Positions 1 through 11,321 of a stretch of DNA of 64,000 bases are shown piece after piece; position 1 is the first letter of the stretch; each line of letters opens with the position of its first letter. Origin of the DNA: Dichetophora obliterata (Eukaryota; Arthropoda; Insecta; Diptera; Sciomyzidae); contig OY986437.1 of the NCBI GenBank assembly GCA_963920525.1, positions 54,731,830 to 54,795,829 of the forward strand, given 5' to 3'. A program made the translations under genes and the position numbers. The notes beneath the pieces were generated by a model, which searched no databases, was not told where the DNA came from, and saw nothing but the letters and a program-made list of their open reading frames with translations.

Positions 1-437
1 AATGCCAAAATAAAATGTCGGTCCCTAATGGTTTAGGAGATAAAATTTTATCTCCAAAGTTTTATAATTCAGTGCAAAGTTTGTGTGGAAGCTTATCTAA
101 CCTGTAACATTATAATACTTAAATTTAACACGAAAACCGCTGCTTAAAATTACCGCGAAAAATACAAGAACTTTAACCCTCTTAGATCACAGTTCTTTAT
201 TTTGGTACATTTTAAGATAATTTAAAAGACAAGAAAATGCGGCGCTTTTTTTAACCATCGTTTATGTTGCTATAGAATTTATTATGTAAATATTTAAAAA
301 ATTGTTATTAAAAATCGCGACAATTTTTAATAACAATTTTCGCCTGCGGCGCTTTCTTTATCCACCGTTTATTTAACAGTTTCTAAATATTTCAAAAATT
401 CTTATTAAACCTGTCTAGAAAAAAAAAAAAACAAAAT
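1..437. other. AT-rich intergenic or intronic DNA, no gene seen
   Basis: No coding, RNA or transposon-terminal signal is visible. The stretch is very AT-rich, with an imperfect internal repeat of AATTGTTATTAAAAATCGCG-like text near 300-345 and a poly-A run just before 432. Confidence 0.4.
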
Positions 438-553
438 GGCTTTAAAGGTAAATTTTAGAATTTTTATGGAAAAAACATATTTTTGGCTTGCTCATACTGT
501 TTGAAACAAAAGCTTTACAGTGGCTGCGAATTTTTCTAAAATGATTTCATCAT
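438..553 (+). repeat. Dispersed repeat, inverted partner at 5728-5843
   Basis: This block starts CTTTAAAGGTAAATTTTAG and runs through AAAGCTTTACAGTGGCTGCGA. Its reverse complement, with scattered mismatches and small gaps, lies at 5728-5843. The shared segment ends exactly where the hAT terminal repeat begins at 5844, so the 5.7-kb copy was probably the target of that hAT insertion. The family itself is not recognised. Confidence 0.6.
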
Positions 554-622
554 TATATAAGAAGAAGACAAATACAATTAATAATTACAATTAATAATAA
601 AATAAATACAATTTAATAATTA

Positions 623-1846
623 CAGTAATTATGGCTTATAAGCATAACCTCTATTTGCTTGTTTTTGGCTACTTATAAGCGGGAAAGCATATATAAAAAC
701 TCGGTTATATGCATCCACGGTGCTTATATTAAAACTCGGTTACATGCCTCCACGAAGCATATATAAAAATTGGAATATTGTTTTAATAAAAATTGTCTTA
801 TGAGTTTCTATGGGATTTTTTAATTAAGTGTGTTTTTTTTTAATTCATGTGGGAGTTTTTTGTTTTTGTTTTGTGGGATTTTTTAAATTATTTATTTTTG
901 TTTTTCAGTTAAAATATGAATAAATTTATATATAAAAGTGTGTATTTTTCATTTTTTGTTCATTGTCAAAATCGTCTCAACCCATGATTTTTGCAACGAA
1001 TTCGTTTAGATTTCGGTTACTTTGGTTTGCTGGGAGTTCTTCACTCTTGACATAATTACATGCATTGGGACAATGCACAGTTTACAGTCCACTATTGGTT
1101 TAATTTTTAATTATATTTATTTGCCAAATAAGCGTTTTTCAAAAATAAAAAATAGATTAAATTAAATTAAATTGCCACTTGTAGCAGTCTTTTTAAAAAA
1201 TATAAACAAAATAAATTTTAATAAAACAAAGTCTTATGTTTTAAAAAAATATAAATAAAAAATATGTTTAAAAAAAATTTAAATTTAAGAGCAGCCAGGC
1301 TCGTATTACATAAAACTTCACTTAATTTAAGTCCTTTCAATCTCGAAAAAAGTCAGTTATATTCTTTTGTACATTTTAACATTTTTGGCACATACATATA
1401 TTCTTCTATCTTATTTTATTTGTCTCAACTTCTTCACAATTGAAATTTGTTGTTTGAGTGACAAGGTTTTTCTTTTATTTTTGTTCATTTTAAAACTGCA
1501 CAGGAAAAACATAAGAAACTTTGACTCTTTCAAAGACAGTGATGGGCTATTTCATATTTTACAGCTCAATAGAGATGTGAAATTTATAATCGGAATTTTT
1601 ATGACATTTCAGTAGGGCTGCATATAACCGGTTAGTTTTCTATGGCTTTGCTTTTAAAAAAATTCCTAATTTTGATGCATATAAAAGAGAAATTCATATA
1701 AGCGAAATGCTTATAAGCGAATAAATTCTGGCGATTTTAAATGACAAAATTTAAAAAAATTTAAAAAAAAAAATAAATGACAAAAGTTCGAATGCATATA
1801 AGCGGGATATGCTTATAAACATAGTGCATATAAGCGATAATTACTG
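623..1846. mobile_element. Nonautonomous pogo/Tigger-like Tc1-mariner element, TA target duplication
   Basis: The ends are inverted: left CAGTAATTATGGCTTATAAG at 623; the right end read backwards is CAGTAATTATCGCTTATATG. Both are flanked by TA (621-622 and 1847-1848), the target duplication of Tc1/mariner elements. The CAGTAnnATTCGCTTA-like terminus resembles the fly pogo terminus as I remember it. The subterminal regions carry repeated GCATATAAGCG/GCTTATAAGC motifs (640-780 and 1660-1835), which could be transposase-binding repeats. No transposase ORF is visible inside, so it is probably nonautonomous. The pogo assignment is inference; the inverted ends and TA flanks are seen directly. Confidence 0.65.
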
Positions 1847-1848
1847 TA

Positions 1849-2321
1849 TTCATAGTGATCCCTATCGGAAATTTTAAAGTGCTTTATTAAAAAGCACATT
1901 ACAAATTCATCTTAAAAAATGTGTTTGCTTTCGATATTCTTCGCTCTTTTTCGTTATATACTCTTTCGTTTATAAAGTGTAAAATTGTAATTTTTTCATA
2001 AAAAAGATAACAAAATTAGTGGCAAGTGGTTTGGATATTCAAAAAGTAAATGTAAAATATTACATCGAGCAAAAGTATACGCAATTGAATATGAAGTCGC
2101 GAATGCAGGTGCGAACAAAAAAGACGCTCTTTCCGAAAGGAGAGCAAAGCGCTTTTTTAAATCACTTTTCATACCGAGATCAAAGGTCTTCTTTCCAATG
2201 ACATGACAATGTTAAATAAAGCTCTATTTAAAGCGAGAACAAAGCGCTATTGTGGTTTTGTAAAGTGCTTTGAAAGTGGTTTCGAAGCGCTTTGTTTCCT
2301 AAAGGGATGTTAAGAAGATAC
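1849..2321. other. Unassigned AT-rich DNA
   Basis: Short ORFs here lack recognisable motifs. The AAAGCGC(T) motif recurs several times between 2110 and 2295 (AAAGCGCTTTTTT, AAAGCGCTATTG, GAAGCGCTTTG), a loose tandem pattern without an identified family. Confidence 0.35.
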
Positions 2322-2798
2322 GGTCGTATGCCACCTCATATATATGGTCATATGCCGCCCTCTAGATGTGTAGCGTACGCACCAGAGACCTGCAGCGATG
2401 AACTGCAACTGCTTTTACACTCAGTACATACTTGGTTTTTGTATGACTTCAATATCATTAATACCATGCAACATATTCTACGCCATCGAGCTCACTTACA
2501 ACATCAAGCATGTTGCATTAGCCAATTGTACCAAAGTCAAACACTGTGTGATGTGTGCTTCGACTTCAATAATGTGTGCATAAAATAATTATGTGTATAA
2601 ACCACAGCGCACGAACGGCAATCGTTATAATTATGCATTATTTTGAGCTACTGCCTCGTGTACCATCGCAGGTTGATTTCAACTTCGGCTAAGCAGTGAT
2701 ACAAAAGTAAGCTTACGAACGATGAAATCAGCGCGTACACTGCATTTTTACTCAAGTGTTTGTAGATTACTTCAGTATGAATAGAGTAAATAGTTTTA

Positions 2799-3206
2799 CA
2801 GTGCACCCTAAACAAGTGCGCGTTGCGCTGCGTACCCAAGCGCCACGCAACTTTATTTTACGCTTAACCTAAACAAGTGCGCTGCGGAAAGAACTGCTCT
2901 CGAACCAGCTCAGTCTGATGGTTTAAAAATCTTAAACAACTTTTAGTATTGTGTAAAAATCTATTAATATTGCAAATACTTCCATTTGCAATTGAGATTA
3001 ATTAATTAATAGCAGCCGATTGCTCTTTGTTCTAATACTTTGGTTTTATGCAGCCAACTTCACATCCGAACGCACTGTCAAAATTGGAAATTCGATTCAT
3101 GTTGCGGTAGTCCGGTGCGTGTTTCGGTAGGCTTCATACAAAATGTATGTGCATGAGTCGATTTTGACAGTTCAACCACGCACGCGCACTTGTTTAGGGT
3201 GGACTG
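2799..3206. mobile_element. MITE with TTA target duplication (PIF/Harbinger-like)
   Basis: Left end CAGTGCACCCTAAACAAGTG; right end reversed CAGTCCACCCTAAACAAGTG, so the two match at 19 of 20 positions. TTA lies directly outside both ends (2796-2798 and 3207-3209). A 3-bp TTA/TAA duplication is typical of PIF/Harbinger elements. The 408-bp interior has no ORF, so it is a nonautonomous MITE. The CCTAAA(C/T)AAG core also occurs in the termini of the elements at 35538 and 47894, suggesting related families. Confidence 0.7.
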
Positions 3207-4013
3207 TTAGGAAGTTTTAGGGGTAACTTATTTCGAAGATGATGTCAAACTTTAAAATTTAAGATGGCGGATAGAGTTGCCACCTAGATTTTTTTCATTT
3301 TCGCGAATTCTTGTAATTTTGAAATTCTGACAACGGATTTGATTTCGAATATAATGTCACAGTTTTAAAATTTAAGATGGAGGTTAGGGTTGCAACCTAA
3401 ATTTTTACCACAGTATTGCCACCTAATAATATGTATTTTTAAGAGTTTTAAACATCATTTATCAGTGCTAAGGGGTCGCTGATTTCGAATCTAAAGTCAG
3501 AATTTTAAAATTCAAGATGGTGGATAGGGTGCCACCTTAATTTTTTGTAGTTTTGTTAATTCGGGGCTGGCAAAAAAAATAGTACGCCAAAAATGGGTCG
3601 CTGAATCTGAATCCATTGTCAGAATTTCAAAATTATAAAATTTTGAAATAATAGAGATGCCACCTAATGATATGTCTTTTTAAGAGTTTTAAACGTTATT
3701 TATCAGTGTTAAGGGGTCGCTGATTTCGAATCTAAAGTCAGAATTTTAAAATTCAAGATGGTGGGTAGGGTTGCCACCTTAATTTTTTGTAGTTTTATGA
3801 ATTCGGGGCTGGCAAAAAAAAGGTACATAAAAAATGGGTCGCTGAATCCGAATCCATTGTCAGAATTTCAAAATTATAAAATTTTGAAATAATAGGGTTG
3901 CCACCTAATAATATGTCTTTTCAACAGTTTTAAACGTCATTTATCAGTTTTAAACTCTTGAAAAGACATATTATTAGGTGGCGACCCTATTATTTCAAAA
4001 TTTTGAACAATTG
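3207..4013. repeat. Repeat block: two tandem ~240-bp units plus inverted end
   Basis: Two tandem units start AAGGGGTCGCTGATTTCG at 3470 and 3711 (period 241 bp). The preceding 3207-3469 is a diverged relative of the same unit. The second unit runs into an inverted copy of itself (about 3880-3945 against 3957-4013), forming a hairpin. The same text, with its GTTGCCACCTA signature, recurs within the MITE at 21383-22764 (about 21.69-22.44 kb), so it belongs to a dispersed element family. Confidence 0.65.
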
Positions 4014-4316
4014 AACAAAAGTTGTAGCTTTATTAAAAATCTGCATGCATACAAAATCTTATCAAAATCAGTGATTAAAGGTGTTTTATAGTAAAATGGC
4101 GTCTGATATAATTTCTTAAAAAACTAAATTTAATAAATATCTTTAAAAATTTACAAAACAAATTTTATTGCTCACTCAATTAAACTTTAGAATTTATTTT
4201 AAAAAAGAAATCAGCTCAATTGAACCATTAGCTTATGAGCTACAAGCTCTCAAAAGTCACGCAAAGCAACTGCAATGTTACTGCAAATACTTTGTGTTCG
4301 GAGAACAAAATAAGCG

Positions 4317-4432
4317 CTGGGGCCGAATTACAGCATTCGTGATCGAGCAAAATTGTACAAGATTAATAGGCACTTGTCTCGTGGTGCCCTTCGAAATTTT
4401 GCTCGATCACGGATGCTGTAATTCGGCCCCAG
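4317..4432. repeat. Near-perfect foldback, 38-bp arms
   Basis: Arms 4317-4354 and 4395-4432 are reverse complements with a single mismatch. Each begins or ends with CTGGGGCCGAATTACAGC or its complement, and a 40-nt loop separates them. The GC-richer arms stand out from their surroundings. It could be a small foldback element or MITE; no target duplication is evident. Confidence 0.7.
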
Positions 4433-5003
4433 GTTTTTTTATGCAGGAGTTACGCTTTATGTCTTTGTTTTGTTGCTTGTAAATGACCATACTTACCATT
4501 GCATACCAGAAGTTGAAAAGACCCTGCGCTGGTTATCAAACCAACAACTCGAACATGCATTATTGTGGTCTTACGACATGCTCATACACAGTTGGCTTCA
4601 ATGTTGCAAGTATGTTCGACACAACAACCGCAGCGCTTGCGTAGTGCGGTCTGACTGTCACTGTATTTGTTGAGGGTAGATTGTAAGTAGCGAAAATGCC
4701 ATCGCTTGCAGATCACTGGTACGCACCCTAAAGCTTATTATCGCTTACTATGATTGTTTTGTTAGATGGCATACGACCACGGATATCTAAAAATCACTAT
4801 GAATTAGTGTTATATACAATCTTATATATATTACGCAAACGCAAATTTTGAACGGAGTAGGGCTTAAGTACAAGTCCAATCTAAATAAATTTAGTATGGT
4901 TTGGTAGGTTTAGACCTGTAGATGTGAAAATTTGACTTTTATTTCTTAAAAATTTATATATTTTTAATTATAGCGAGTTAAAGTTTGCATATAATTGTTG
5001 TTG

Positions 5004-5189
5004 TTATGTTGCTTTTTCTCTTCCTAATTTCAGCATATGCCTAAAAATATGTGAGGTATTTAGAGCCACCGCTATGAAACTGTTATACTGACGAATAATC
5101 TTTAATAATTTCACAGCTAAAACCAGTGATGCCAAACCGAGGAGAGTCAAAATCCACAAATGCGACATAAAAAATCCGTGTAATTTCAT
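5004..5189 (-). CDS. Hypothetical 61-aa single-pass membrane protein
   Basis: The minus-strand ORF runs from ATG at 5189 to a stop at 5004. Residues about 6-27 form one hydrophobic helix (FFMSHLWILTLLGLASLVLA), followed by a basic and amphipathic tail with KLLKIIRQY and FRHMLKLGREK. The start context GCTAACATG is acceptable for an insect start. It lies in a stretch of about 850 bp without recognised transposon sequence, which is uncommon in this window. I do not recognise a family. An ORF this short can arise by chance, so the call rests only on its composition and setting. Confidence 0.28.
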   Translation of the reverse strand: MKLHGFFMSHLWILTLLGLASLVLAVKLLKIIRQYNSFIAVALNTSHIFRHMLKLGREKAT

Positions 5190-5727
5190 GTTAGCAAATT
5201 TATATATATTTTTTTCAATTAAAAACTAACAGCTAATAAAATTACTCAATTGAAGTCATTGATAGTTTTTTACAAATGCGTTCACGCTGGCTATAATGCA
5301 GCTTTAGCTTTTATTTTGACATTTGTGTGCTACAGCAGTCACGGCTAATAGCTTTTCCTTTGTCATTTTCTGGAATAAAAAAGTTAAATGACTATAATCG
5401 CTATATTATAACTAAATATATAGAAATACTTACATTCCTATACTTATTGCTTTTGTTTATTATATTTCGTCATATTGACATATGACAAAAAATTAGCTTC
5501 GAATTTCGGAAGAATCGACGAAACACTGGGTGACACATACAAAAAAGCAGAATAAAAGGTGCATTACGCTGCATTAACTCGCTTTTTTCTAGTGTTATTT
5601 GTATGGAAAAAGCTGCTTTTATGTTGCGTTTAGTTGCGTTTTACAAAAAAGCTGCTTTTTCTCCCAGCATTAACGGGGTACAAGTTTGTTTTAACCCATT
5701 AATAAAAACGTATGATGTGTCATACGC

Positions 5728-5843
5728 GATGACAGCATTTTTCAAAAACTCGCAGCCACTGTAAAGCTTTTGCTTCCAACCCAACAGTGTGAGAAAGCCA
5801 AAAATATGCTTTTTCAATAAAATTCTAAAATTTTCCTTTAAAG
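5728..5843 (-). repeat. Inverted partner of the repeat at 438-553
   Basis: The reverse complement of this block matches 438-553 over nearly its whole length, including the GCAGCCACTGTAAAGCTTTT segment. The final CTTTAAAG (5836-5843) is directly adjacent to the hAT terminus and would be one copy of its 8-bp target duplication. Confidence 0.6.
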
Positions 5844-5961
5844 CAGGGGTGCGCAAAAAGCCGCCCATGTGGGCGGATAGCTTTCACACGCATACGACAG
5901 CTTTCAATTAAAAAAGCTTTTCAGTCGATGTTCGAACTATTACACTCAATAAAATATTATT

Positions 5962-7775
5962 CAGTCGCTGTGCGTAGTTCATGCTATGTGGTTGCGGTTG
6001 CTTACTACTGCGTTGCCTTATTAAACACGACAACTCATCGTTAGTACGTTTGTTCGTTCATTCGATGTGATCAGCAGGGTTGCCAGTTTGGTAATTAATT
6101 ACCAAATTTGGTAGAAAATTTTTGACTTGGTAATTTGGTAATTTTTTTATAGTTTTGGTAACTTATTTCCCTTTAGTTTTTCCAAAAAATTCAAAATAAT
6201 CAGTTTGTTTGTTTGCAAGATTTATATTGTTTTTGTCCTTATTAAGTTTCCTGAATGTTCTTGAGGCTTATCTTAAAAATGAAAACTACCTTTTTCGACT
6301 CCGCGTGAAAAGTTATTCATGATAGGGCTGATTAGGTCTAACCATTTTTGTAAACAAATACTTTTTCGTCATTTATTTTGAAGATAATGGCCTTTAAAAA
6401 TCATAAATTTTAAAACTTTTTCATAATAAACAAATTTGCTACCGTGAATTGTCTGAATCATAAAAATTTTTTGTTTGAGAAGTTTAGGAATACATTTCAC
6501 CTTTGCAAATATTGCGGATAATTAAAGATATATTTTGAAATAACGAAAATTGATTACATGAAAAATTTATAGGAAAAATTTCTAAAGTAATTTACTGAAA
6601 AAGTATTTAAAATCAGTGCCCGTAGTTAGAATTGATATCTTACAAAACAAACGACCTGTGTACTTTCTGATTTTAGTTATTAAAAAAATCTATTTTATTC
6701 ATTTACTTTCTTAAAATCGAAATTCATTGCCAATAAATGCGGTATACTTTTTAGTTCCTACTTATTTCAAATAAATATGGTAGGATACCATTTTAATAAT
6801 ACCGTTAATTTATAGTTTTTGTTTTGTGACGAAAATTACGTTCACCTAAATTTACTACTTATTTGTGATTTTTATATTAATACTGGTATTCCCTTAACGC
6901 TTCTTAAACTGCTTAACTTTAACAAATTGGGGAAATTTGAAGCAAATTTTGTATGGGACATTTTTTACAAGGTTTAAGCTACAATTTCTATGCGTAAATT
7001 ATGTAAACATGTTTGCTTAAACTATCAGCTGTCAAACCTGAAACGATTCTATTATATACTCAATTAATAACTGCTTAAATGCATATTGTTTTAAATATTT
7101 CATTATTTTTTTATTTTCACTTTGCTTAGGCATCATAAATGTTTAAATTTTATATTGTTCAATTTATAAAATCAGCTGTTATTGACATGTGCGCGGAATA
7201 TTAAACAGAATAACAAAGAGTGCATTCCCTTAAAAAGAGCTCTGAAATTTACATGTTTACGAAATGGGAAATTTAAACTTTTAAGGGAATACCATTAATA
7301 TAAAAAATTAATTTTTAACAAGAAAAAGTTATACTTTTTTTATGTATGTATTATTTTTTTTTTATTTAGTGAGTTTATGAATTTTACTTATTTTGTGATT
7401 TTTAGTTATTAAAAATAAGAAATTTTAAACAAGAAAGATATAATACTTAATATTAACTAAATTTATTTTACCGCTATTTCTGTTTATTAATTTTAAGTAT
7501 TTTAATGTTGAATAAATGTTTTTTATTAACAAAAAATTATAATTTTATTGATTTTCCATGTTTAAGAAAATGTTTGTTGAGTTTGGTAATTTTTATTTAA
7601 TTTTGGTAACTTTTTTATCAAATTTTGCTAACTAAATTTCTTTACAAGTGACATCCCTGGTGATCAGTCGTTGTGCGAGCTTCATGCTGTTTAGTTGCGG
7701 TCGTTTGCTTTTGCGTAACCTTATTGAATACGGCAAGCTACCATTTTTGCACTTCTTCGTTCAATCGATATCTTG
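5962..7775 (+). repeat. Subterminal 110-bp tandem repeat of the hAT element, split by an insertion
   Basis: Units CAGTCGCTGTGCGTAGTTCATG (at 5962) and CAGTCGTTGTGCGAGCTTCATG (at 7665) continue in parallel through TAGTTGCGGT..TTGC, TATT(A/G)AA(C/T)ACG and TTCGTTCA(T/A)TCGAT. Without the intervening element they would be direct neighbours. Subterminal repeats of this kind are often transposase-binding regions in hAT elements; that role is inference. Confidence 0.6.
6075..7659. mobile_element. hAT-type nonautonomous element nested in the hAT relic
   Basis: Ends CAGGGTTGCCA and, reversed, CAGGGATGTCA are inverted, and the 8-bp sequence GTGATCAG occurs directly on both sides (6067-6074 and 7660-7667). 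Removing the insert plus one GTGATCAG rejoins the two 110-bp subterminal repeat units of the host element. The interior is AT-rich with repeated TTTGGTAA(T/C) near both ends, and no transposase ORF is visible. Confidence 0.82.
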
Positions 7776-7841
7776 ACTTTGTGCAAGCAGGCTGTCTTAA
7801 TCATTACGCTCTGATTTTATTTTTATGTACATGACAAAATG

Positions 7842-9370
7842 TTTGATATAAATTGGGAAATTGAATTCTTATTTGCAGAACATTTTTTTGGTGAGTCCGA
7901 ATGCATGGTGTGTCACCACAAGAAGACACGTATAAGAAGATATTATGTTGAAAGACATTATAAATGATGTCATAACGAATATGATTTAATTCAAAACGAA
8001 AAAAAAAATTCATTAATTCTTTAATTAAAACATGTATTTTTTGAAAATTTCATTAATGATTCAATGCAATCTTTTGACAAAAGTTTAATCGGTATTAAAA
8101 GAAAAGTTTCAGTAACTATAGCTTTATCTTTAGCTAAACGTTGTCGTCCTTTTGATGATGGCCCTTATGAAAAGAAATTGTTTGTAGATATTTTGAAATG
8201 TTTTGGAGATAAAGGAAAAAAAATATCAGAAATATTTCAGTCCATTCCATTATCAAGGGACACCATATCTAGACGAACAAATGACTTGAGTAAATATATT
8301 TATACTAATATGAAGGAAAGAGTAAATAACTGTAAATATTTTTCAATTTGCTTAGACGAGAGCACAGATCTCACCGATACCAGCCAACTGTTAATTTTTG
8401 TTAAAACAATTGACCGTCATTTTATTACACATGAAGAAATGCTTACAGTTATTCCTATGCAAGGACATGTAAAAGGAAGTACAATTTATGAAGCAGTAAA
8501 AGAAAATGTATTCGCATTCGCAGATATAAGTCGACTTACTTCTATATGTACTGATGGCGCCCATGTAATGAAGGGTAATAAAAAGGGTTTTGTAGGTTTT
8601 TTAATAAAAAACGGTATCAATATTGCTAATTTCCACTGCATTATCCACCAATATACTCTTTTTGCAAAATCCTTAAATATGATGAATGCAATAAACATTG
8701 CAGTAAAAATTATAAACAAAATTCGAGGAGGTCACAATTCACTGCGGCATCGAAAATTTCGATTGTTTCTAGAAGTAGTGAAAGCTAAGTATGGTGATTT
8801 ATTGCTTCACATGGAAATTCGGTGGCTTAGCCGGGGGAAAAGCCTTCAGAGACTTTATGATTTGAAAAATGATGTCTTAGATTTTCTAGAACAGGAATCT
8901 GCAGACCAAGCTCAAGATCTCATACAGTTTCTAAAAGATCCAAACTTTTTGTTAGATCTTGCTTTTCTCTGCGATATAACTGAATTTTTTAATCAAATCA
9001 ATTTATGTTTACAAGGAAAAAATAAGCATATATTTGATTTAATTATTTCAGTTGATGATTTTGAAAGAAGATTAAAAATTCTCATGCAACAATTTAAAAA
9101 AGCTAATTTTTCAAATATGCGACGAACAGCCGAAACAGTTGAAAAATATTAAAACTATGATAAGTACAGGAATATATAAAAATATAAGATGAATTAATTA
9201 TTAATTTCAATGAAAGATTTCAAGACTTCAATAAAATTAAATCTTTAATTGATCTGCATAATTATCCTTTATCGTGCAGTATTGAAAACCAAATGGATCT
9301 ATCCCTTCCGCTCAAAGTCGGTATAGAATTTTGGAAAGAAGTTGACGAAACTGCATATTTGATGTTTTAA
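7842..9370 (+). pseudogene. hAT transposase pseudogene (BED-finger, GTF2IRD2-like)
   Basis: Reading from 7842 gives an N-terminal BED-like zinc finger (FDINWEIEFLFAEHF, then CMVCHH and RHYK-stop-CH) broken by an in-frame stop. The largest open segment, 8064-9152 (362 codons), shows hAT-family features: CLDESTD with the first catalytic aspartate, CTDGAHVM with the second, NFHCIIHQ with the CxxH motif, and IRWLSRGKSL. After the stop at about 9150 a shifted frame continues with ELIINFNERFQDFNKIKSL up to about 9360, then fails. The C-terminal dimerisation region with the catalytic glutamate is not recognisable. The pattern matches GTF2IRD2/EPM2AIP1-like hAT transposases. It has frameshifts and stops, so it is inactive. 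Confidence 0.8.
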
Positions 9371-9534
9371 AATATCAGTGTGAACTACGATATTTACGAG
9401 TACAATGCGAGTACGATATTTTTTATTAAACAGTGTTGATTCCTCAACCAATGCTTCAATCCGGCTTTGGTTGATTCCTTGCGCCAAGATGAGAAAAAAA
9501 ATGTGTGGCGGAGGGTCCATGCTTTTTTGTAATA

Positions 9535-10070
9535 TAATATCTAATTATTAAATCTAAAAAAAGACTTTATTCTGTGAAATACTTGGCATATTTTACCACA
9601 TAATTGTGTTAAAGCTGTTATAATGTTTCTTTGTATAATTACTTATAATATCTTCATACGCATTTTTTGTTTAACTTTTTAATATACAAGCTACTTAAAA
9701 GGTTAATAATTTTGTACACCATTTATGAATTTTACTCAAACATGTTGCTTTGACAATAACGAATAATTTTTTAGCCAATGGGTTTAGTGAGATTGGTCCG
9801 ACTCACTATACTCCTGAGACATAAATGTAGTAGTTGTGGCAGACAGGTTCAAGTAGGCTTCGTTCAGTTCTTTATCGCGTTGTTGAGACTTTAGTAGACA
9901 ATATTGGTTCCTCAGAAACAAAAATTAAGATTTCTGTAGCAAATTTTATTGGTCCTTCAGTATTCATTATAAATACAAAGGCAAATTATATGCCAAAATA
10001 TCACTTATATTACGAATGAAAAGAATTTAACGAAAATAAAAGCAAAAAATGATTTAAGTGAATGAATGCA
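9535..10070. other. No gene seen
   Basis: AT-rich sequence between the hAT relic and a minisatellite. The 61-codon ORF at 9834-10019 has no recognisable motif and unremarkable composition. Confidence 0.35.
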
Positions 10071-10330
10071 ATCACGTGAATGCAGTCAATGATTTCCTAT
10101 CAATGATTTGAAAATGTGAATGCATTAATTTTTTTTTTAAATCATTGATTGTGATTTTAAATTTCAAGTCCCAATCGATGATTTGAAAAAACGATTGCAT
10201 TAATTTTTTGAAATCATTGATTGAGACTTGAAATTTCAAATCACAGTCAATGATTTGAAGAAATAAATGCAATCTCTTTTTCAAATCATAAATTGGAAAT
10301 GAAATAATTTTAAATCACAAATGAATGCAT
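10071..10330. repeat. Minisatellite of alternating AATCATTGATTG units
   Basis: A motif of about 25-30 bp built from (A)AATCATTGATTG, AAATTTCAA and TGAATGCA(T/A) recurs about six times in alternating orientation. It is self-complementary in places (TCAATGATTTGA against TCAAATCATTGA), so it could fold or extrude. Confidence 0.55.
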
Positions 10331-10574
10331 TCTTTTACAGCTCTGCTGTCCTGATACAAATTTTGCATCCATTACAAAATGTTAGGAAAACTAAAAAACC
10401 ATGATTTTGAAATAAAAAAGTGTGTACGTGCTGTGTATGTACCATGTTTATGCAAAATATTACGTTAATATTTTAGTTTTCTTTGATCTTTTCCATTTCT
10501 CTGCTCATAATTATTGCGCAGTTATCCAAATTTCAATTGATTTAAGTTAGTGTTGATCTTGATTTCGTGGTATA

Positions 10575-11100
10575 TTGAGCAAAATGGGCTGCAGGACAGA
10601 AATTTCGGTTGACGTTCGTAAAATAATAATAAATCTTAACGTACAGAAAAAGTCGTGTCTCAAAATCAGTGAAATAGTACAGCGGTCATATTATTACATT
10701 ATATTTAACATTACAAACCACTATGTAAATACCGGTAAAGTAGAGCGTAAGACCCAAAAACATTTACGCCACGCCAGGTGTGAATTGTAATGACTGTAGT
10801 TGCTCAAAATACAAAGATTTCTGTTAAACTATGCCATAAAATGCAGTAACAGTTTAAAAAACTTTGATACTAAAAAAATTCTAAATATACTGAGTAAAGC
10901 TGGTTATCATGGACGAGTTCCTCGGCGCAAGTCTTTTATTTCAGCTGTAAACAAGAAAAAGAGGACTGAGTTCGCAAAACTTCACGTAAATGACCCAGAT
11001 TTATTTTGCGATTGCATTATATTTAGGCTGTATGCTAGAAAGTTAGGTGCTTCCTAATTAAGGAGGCATTTAGGTAGCTCGAGAAGGCTCGAACGGCGCT
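10575..11100 (+). pseudogene. Tc1-like transposase N-terminal fragment
   Basis: The first segment, 10575-10790, encodes a helix-turn-helix-like start (MGCRTEISVDVRKIIINLNV). After a stop, 10800-11057 reads on with KAGYHGRVPRRKSFISAVNK, then KKRTEFAKLHVNDPDLF, a highly typical stretch just before the first catalytic aspartate of Tc1 transposases. Homology ends near CDCIIF at about 11025, and the DDE core is missing. It is a truncated, frameshifted relic; terminal repeats were not found. Confidence 0.72.
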
Positions 11101-11321
11101 CAAAAATATGGAATCTTGTTTTTATTAATGAGAAAATGAATAAGCAACTTAATTTGAATATTCTAAACGAAAATTGGAAAATTTCAAGAATAGCGACAAC
11201 TCTAATTTTTAATTTTTTTGCAGATTATATGGATTTTGACCTCCTAACTCCAAATCTGAAAAATTGCAGGCCGCTCGCAATTGGTTTAGAAGTTGTAGGC
11301 CTCTAAAGTAAAGATGCAAAC

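Larger units (their letters stand above)
2322..4778. repeat. Composite element bounded by inverted repeats
   Basis: GGTCGTATGCC at 2322 is matched in reverse by GGCATACGACC at 4768-4778, with weaker similarity on both sides. Internally, 2648-2705 on the minus strand and 4490-4560 on the plus strand encode related peptides sharing a YHC..EVE..LRW pattern, so the inner arms are also inverted copies. The interior has been invaded by the MITE at 2799-3206 and holds the repeat block at 3207-4013 and the foldback at 4317-4432. I read it as an old long-inverted-repeat element; the superfamily is unknown and no target duplication was found. Confidence 0.4.
5844..9534 (+). mobile_element. Decayed hAT transposon (GTF2IRD2/ZBED-type transposase), right end not found
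   Basis: The left terminus CAGGGGTGCGCAAAAAG at 5844 is a typical hAT end, preceded by CTTTAAAG (nnnTAnnn form of an 8-bp target duplication). A subterminal 110-bp repeat present twice in the original element (units beginning at 5962 and 7665) is now split by the insertion at 6075-7659. Transposase coding follows at 7842-9370. A matching reversed terminus was not found before about 10.1 kb, so the right end is lost or very diverged; the end given here is approximate. Confidence 0.65.

Noticed and set aside
2019..2588. Three plus-strand ORFs of 60-98 codons
   Set aside because: They lack recognisable motifs and partly lie in an inverted-repeat element; treated as chance frames.
10071..10330. 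CRISPR-like array
   Set aside because: Units are self-overlapping AT-rich words in alternating orientation without unique spacers, in a eukaryotic genome; a minisatellite.
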